64,000 nucleotides of DNA. Origin: Neobacillus rhizophilus. GTDB lineage: Bacteria > Bacillota > Bacilli > Bacillales > Cytobacillaceae. The stretch covers positions 832,103 to 896,102 of the forward strand of contig NZ_JAGYPF010000002.1 in assembly GCF_018343535.1 (NCBI RefSeq). The letters are read 5' to 3'. A program made the translations under genes and the position numbers. Within the stretch, counting starts at the first letter, position 1, and every line of letters begins with the position of its first letter. Below, in pieces: positions 62,352 to 64,000 of the stretch. The notes below the pieces were generated by a model. The model was not told the DNA's origin. It worked only from the letters and a program-made list of their open reading frames with translations, and did not search any database.

Positions 62352-63428
62352 TTATTGTTTTGGATTAAATGTCTTTAATTCATCAAGTGTTTCAGGAACC
62401 TTTACAGCACCTGATTTGATTTTCTCAACCCAATCTTTAACTGTTGTTTCAATGTCTGCTTTGTTTGCTGCCTTCGGATTGATAGGGGCTAAGCCAACAC
62501 CATCTTCTGCTAAACCATATAATGTTACTTTACCGCCAGGGAAATTGCCATCTTTTGTTTTAGTGGCAAGGTCTTTAACTGCTACATCCACGCGTTTTAA
62601 GGCAGATGTAAGGACAACATCTTGACCCATGTCTGCTTGATCACGGTCAACGCCAATTGCCCAAAAGTCTTTATTAGGGTCTTTTGCCTTTCGGTCTTTG
62701 GCTTCTTTAAATAGTCCGACCCCTGTTGCACCTGCTGCGTGGAAGATGACGTCCGCTCCCGATGAATACATCTTTGAGGCGATAGCCTGTCCAACCTCGG
62801 CCTTATCGAAAGCCCCTGCAATTTGAACGTCAACTTTAATGTCTGGATTCACTGCTTTAACGCCTGCTAAGAAGCCAGTTTCAAAACGTTCAATAACGGG
62901 AACTTCCATACCGCCAATGAATCCAATGTGGTTAGATTTTGTAGTCTTGGCCGCTGCAATTCCCGCAAGAAAGCCTGCTTCCTGCTCTTTAAAAAGAATG
63001 CTTGCCACGTTTGGAAGGTCTACTTCAGCATCAACGATAGCAAATTTGGAATCCTTTTGTTGTTTCGCAATTTCTTCAACTGCTGACGGCATTAAGAAAC
63101 CAATTGCGTACACTAGGTCAAACCCTTGACGTACCAGCGTATTTAAATTTGTTGTATAATCCGCATCCGATTTGGAAGCAAGATAATCATAGCCGCCTCT
63201 GCCCTTCTTCAAGCCATTTTCCTTACCAAATGCTTGCAGGCCTTCCCATGAAGATTGGTTAAAGGATTTATCATCGACACCACCGATGTCAGTCACCATA
63301 CCAACAGAAAATGTGTCTTTTTTGCCGCCGCCAGTGTTCTCGTTATCGTTACTTTTTCCACATGCACCCAAGAGCGTGCCTGCTGCAAGAACAAGTGATA
63401 GTGCCAAACCAATTTTACGCTTTTTCAT
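62352..63428 (-). CDS. BMP-family nucleoside-type substrate-binding lipoprotein
   Basis: A 358-residue lipoprotein with lipobox LLGAC (Cys near 23) and a Bmp/PnrA (Med/TmpC) binding fold: [23 protein letters not shown] near residues 43-65, [23 protein letters not shown] in the middle. Family members bind purine or other nucleosides for ABC uptake. It is first in the psu transcript, 37 bases before psuK, so pseudouridine or a related nucleoside is the likely ligand. No ATPase or permease gene is present in the window. GGGAGGCACAC lies before the start. Confidence 0.9.
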   Translation of the reverse strand: MKKRKIGLALSLVLAAGTLLGACGKSNDNENTGGGKKDTFSVGMVTDIGGVDDKSFNQSSWEGLQAFGKENGLKKGRGGYDYLASKSDADYTTNLNTLVRQGFDLVYAIGFLMPSAVEEIAKQQKDSKFAIVDAEVDLPNVASILFKEQEAGFLAGIAAAKTTKSNHIGFIGGMEVPVIERFETGFLAGVKAVNPDIKVDVQIAGAFDKAEVGQAIASKMYSSGADVIFHAAGATGVGLFKEAKDRKAKDPNKDFWAIGVDRDQADMGQDVVLTSALKRVDVAVKDLATKTKDGNFPGGKVTLYGLAEDGVGLAPINPKAANKADIETTVKDWVEKIKSGAVKVPETLDELKTFNPKQ

Positions 63429-63502
63429 TTTGTGTGCCTCCCTAAGTTGTAGTTTTTAGAAGATTTTATAAACATTTGTTTGCTTGTTAAACTTTCGTTT
63501 GT

Positions 63503-63531
63503 ATTATAACGCCTATATATATTTTGGTCAA
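63503..63531 (-). promoter_or_regulatory. SigA-type promoter of the BMP-psuK-psuG operon
   Basis: On the minus strand TTGACC (63531-63526), 17 bases, TATAAT (63508-63503). The transcript would start about 65-70 bases before the lipoprotein ATG. The stretch just downstream (about 63470-63500) is rich in AAAC/GTTT half-repeats that could be an operator. Confidence 0.75.
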
Positions 63532-63567
63532 CTGTTATGTCCGAAAAACATAACAAGTAAAAAAAAA

Positions 63568-63610
63568 GCCCCAATCTCTCAGTGTAAAAAATGGGAAATT
63601 GGGGCTTTTC
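63568..63610. terminator. Terminator of the EamA transporter gene
   Basis: AAAAGCCCCAAT pairs with ATTGGGGCTTTT across a longer loop; T-runs lie on both ends, so it may work in either direction. Confidence 0.88.
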
Positions 63611-63614
63611 ATCA

Positions 63615-64000
63615 TTAAGTTAACGATTGCCTTCCAAGTCTTTTTAATCTTTTCCGTTGGTACGTAGATAATACAACGCCGCCGACAATCAAGAGTGAGC
63701 CTGCTATTTCTGTACTCGTTATTGGTTTGTATAGCAAAACCAACCCCATAATCATTGCAACGAAAGGCTCTAAATTAGATAAGATAGAGGCCTTTGAAGC
63801 ATCAACATGTCGAATGTTTTGATTCCATATTAGTGCGGCCATACCATGTACCACAACGGCAGTTCCAATTAGCAAAGCCCAGTCGGATACATTAGCACTT
63901 ATTCGTAAGGGAGTATCTAATGAAAAAGCGGAAGGAATCGATACAATCAAACCTACCATATTGGAGTATAAGGTAATCGTAAGAGGATCTATTCGTTGAG
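63615..64000 (-). CDS. EamA/DMT superfamily transporter, C-terminal part
   Basis: The C-terminal EamA domain of a drug/metabolite transporter. The frame is open to the window edge (QRIDPLTITLYSN continues before the first internal Met), so the start lies outside. Four to five helices are visible, with the family's NVRHVDASKASILSNLEPFVA-like motif (IRHVDASKASILSNLEP) and a GxxLIxxGVVLS end. Substrate unknown. A strong terminator follows. Confidence 0.88.
   Translation of the reverse strand, partial: QRIDPLTITLYSNMVGLIVSIPSAFSLDTPLRISANVSDWALLIGTAVVVHGMAALIWNQNIRHVDASKASILSNLEPFVAMIMGLVLLYKPITSTEIAGSLLIVGGVVLSTYQRKRLKRLGRQSLT

Noticed and set aside
1-64000. rRNA, tRNA, prophage or insertion sequence genes
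   Set aside because: None were recognised on either strand; no transposase or integrase motifs and no target-site duplications were seen around the cytochrome island.

Overview
The window is a chromosomal segment of a low-GC, endospore-type Gram-positive bacterium of the Bacillaceae. The order yvyE-degS-degU-degV-comFA-comFC-hpf-secA-prfB-yvjA-cccB-ftsE-ftsX-(M23 peptidase)-ctpB-minJ is the conserved Bacillus backbone, prfB carries the usual RF2 frameshift site, and AGGAGG-type ribosome binding sites are everywhere. A Neobacillus-like member is my inference from content, not a proven assignment. The flagellar block that lies between comFC and hpf in B. subtilis is absent.

Layout. 1-3.8 kb: two tandem TagO-like undecaprenyl-phosphate sugar-1-phosphate transferases (the first cut by the window edge), a small membrane protein and an OpgB-like phosphoglycerol transferase. 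4-12.5 kb: yvyE, degSU, degV, a NERD-domain protein, comFA, comFC, hpf. 12.6-17 kb: a gamma-glutamyltransferase, a frameshifted DUF1028 gene and an exported DUF5667 protein with decapeptide repeats. 17.4-19.9 kb: secA (minus strand). 20.4-31.5 kb: a multihaem cytochrome island between secA and prfB, with two membrane-anchored cytochromes (10 and 12 CXXCH), a TPR anchor protein, an NHL beta-propeller protein, and three exported cytochromes (6, 8 and 8 CXXCH; the last is frameshifted). Together that is 44 c-type haem motifs, which suggests an electron conduit across the cell envelope. 31.7-43.5 kb: SEC-C/TPR protein, UPF0158 protein, prfB, yvjA, cccB, ftsEX, M23 peptidase, ctpB, minJ. 43.7-49.6 kb: two MpsC/DUF2294 proteins, a TetR-controlled ABC exporter, a CmpB-like membrane protein, a GNAT acetyltransferase. 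49.7-52.4 kb: cytochrome bd oxidase cydA-cydB with the tiny subunit cydS. 52.4-55.7 kb: an Lrp regulator and three chromate-transporter family genes. 56.6-60.3 kb: cadC-cadA (an in-frame TGA sits in the CadA metal-binding domain) and a CzcD-type zinc exporter. 60.3-64 kb: psuG-psuK and a BMP-family lipoprotein (pseudouridine/nucleoside use), then the C-terminal half of an EamA transporter cut by the window edge.

The least explained signal is a set of seven intergenic arrays (7.85, 14.27, 17.2, 42.0, 48.0, 54.3 and 55.8 kb). Each has a short core of about 8-10 bp (GGCGAATAA, GGCGGATAA, TGTCGTGA, GGAAAGTAA or CGCAAATAA) recurring every 21 bp, occasionally 20, with mostly unrelated sequence between cores. 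The phase holds even through decayed units. In the last array five such modules have fused into a 103-bp higher-order tandem repeat. The spacing equals two turns of B-DNA. I do not recognise this as a named element.

Three genes look interrupted (DUF1028, the fifth cytochrome, cadA). These may be real, programmed, or sequencing errors; raw reads would decide.
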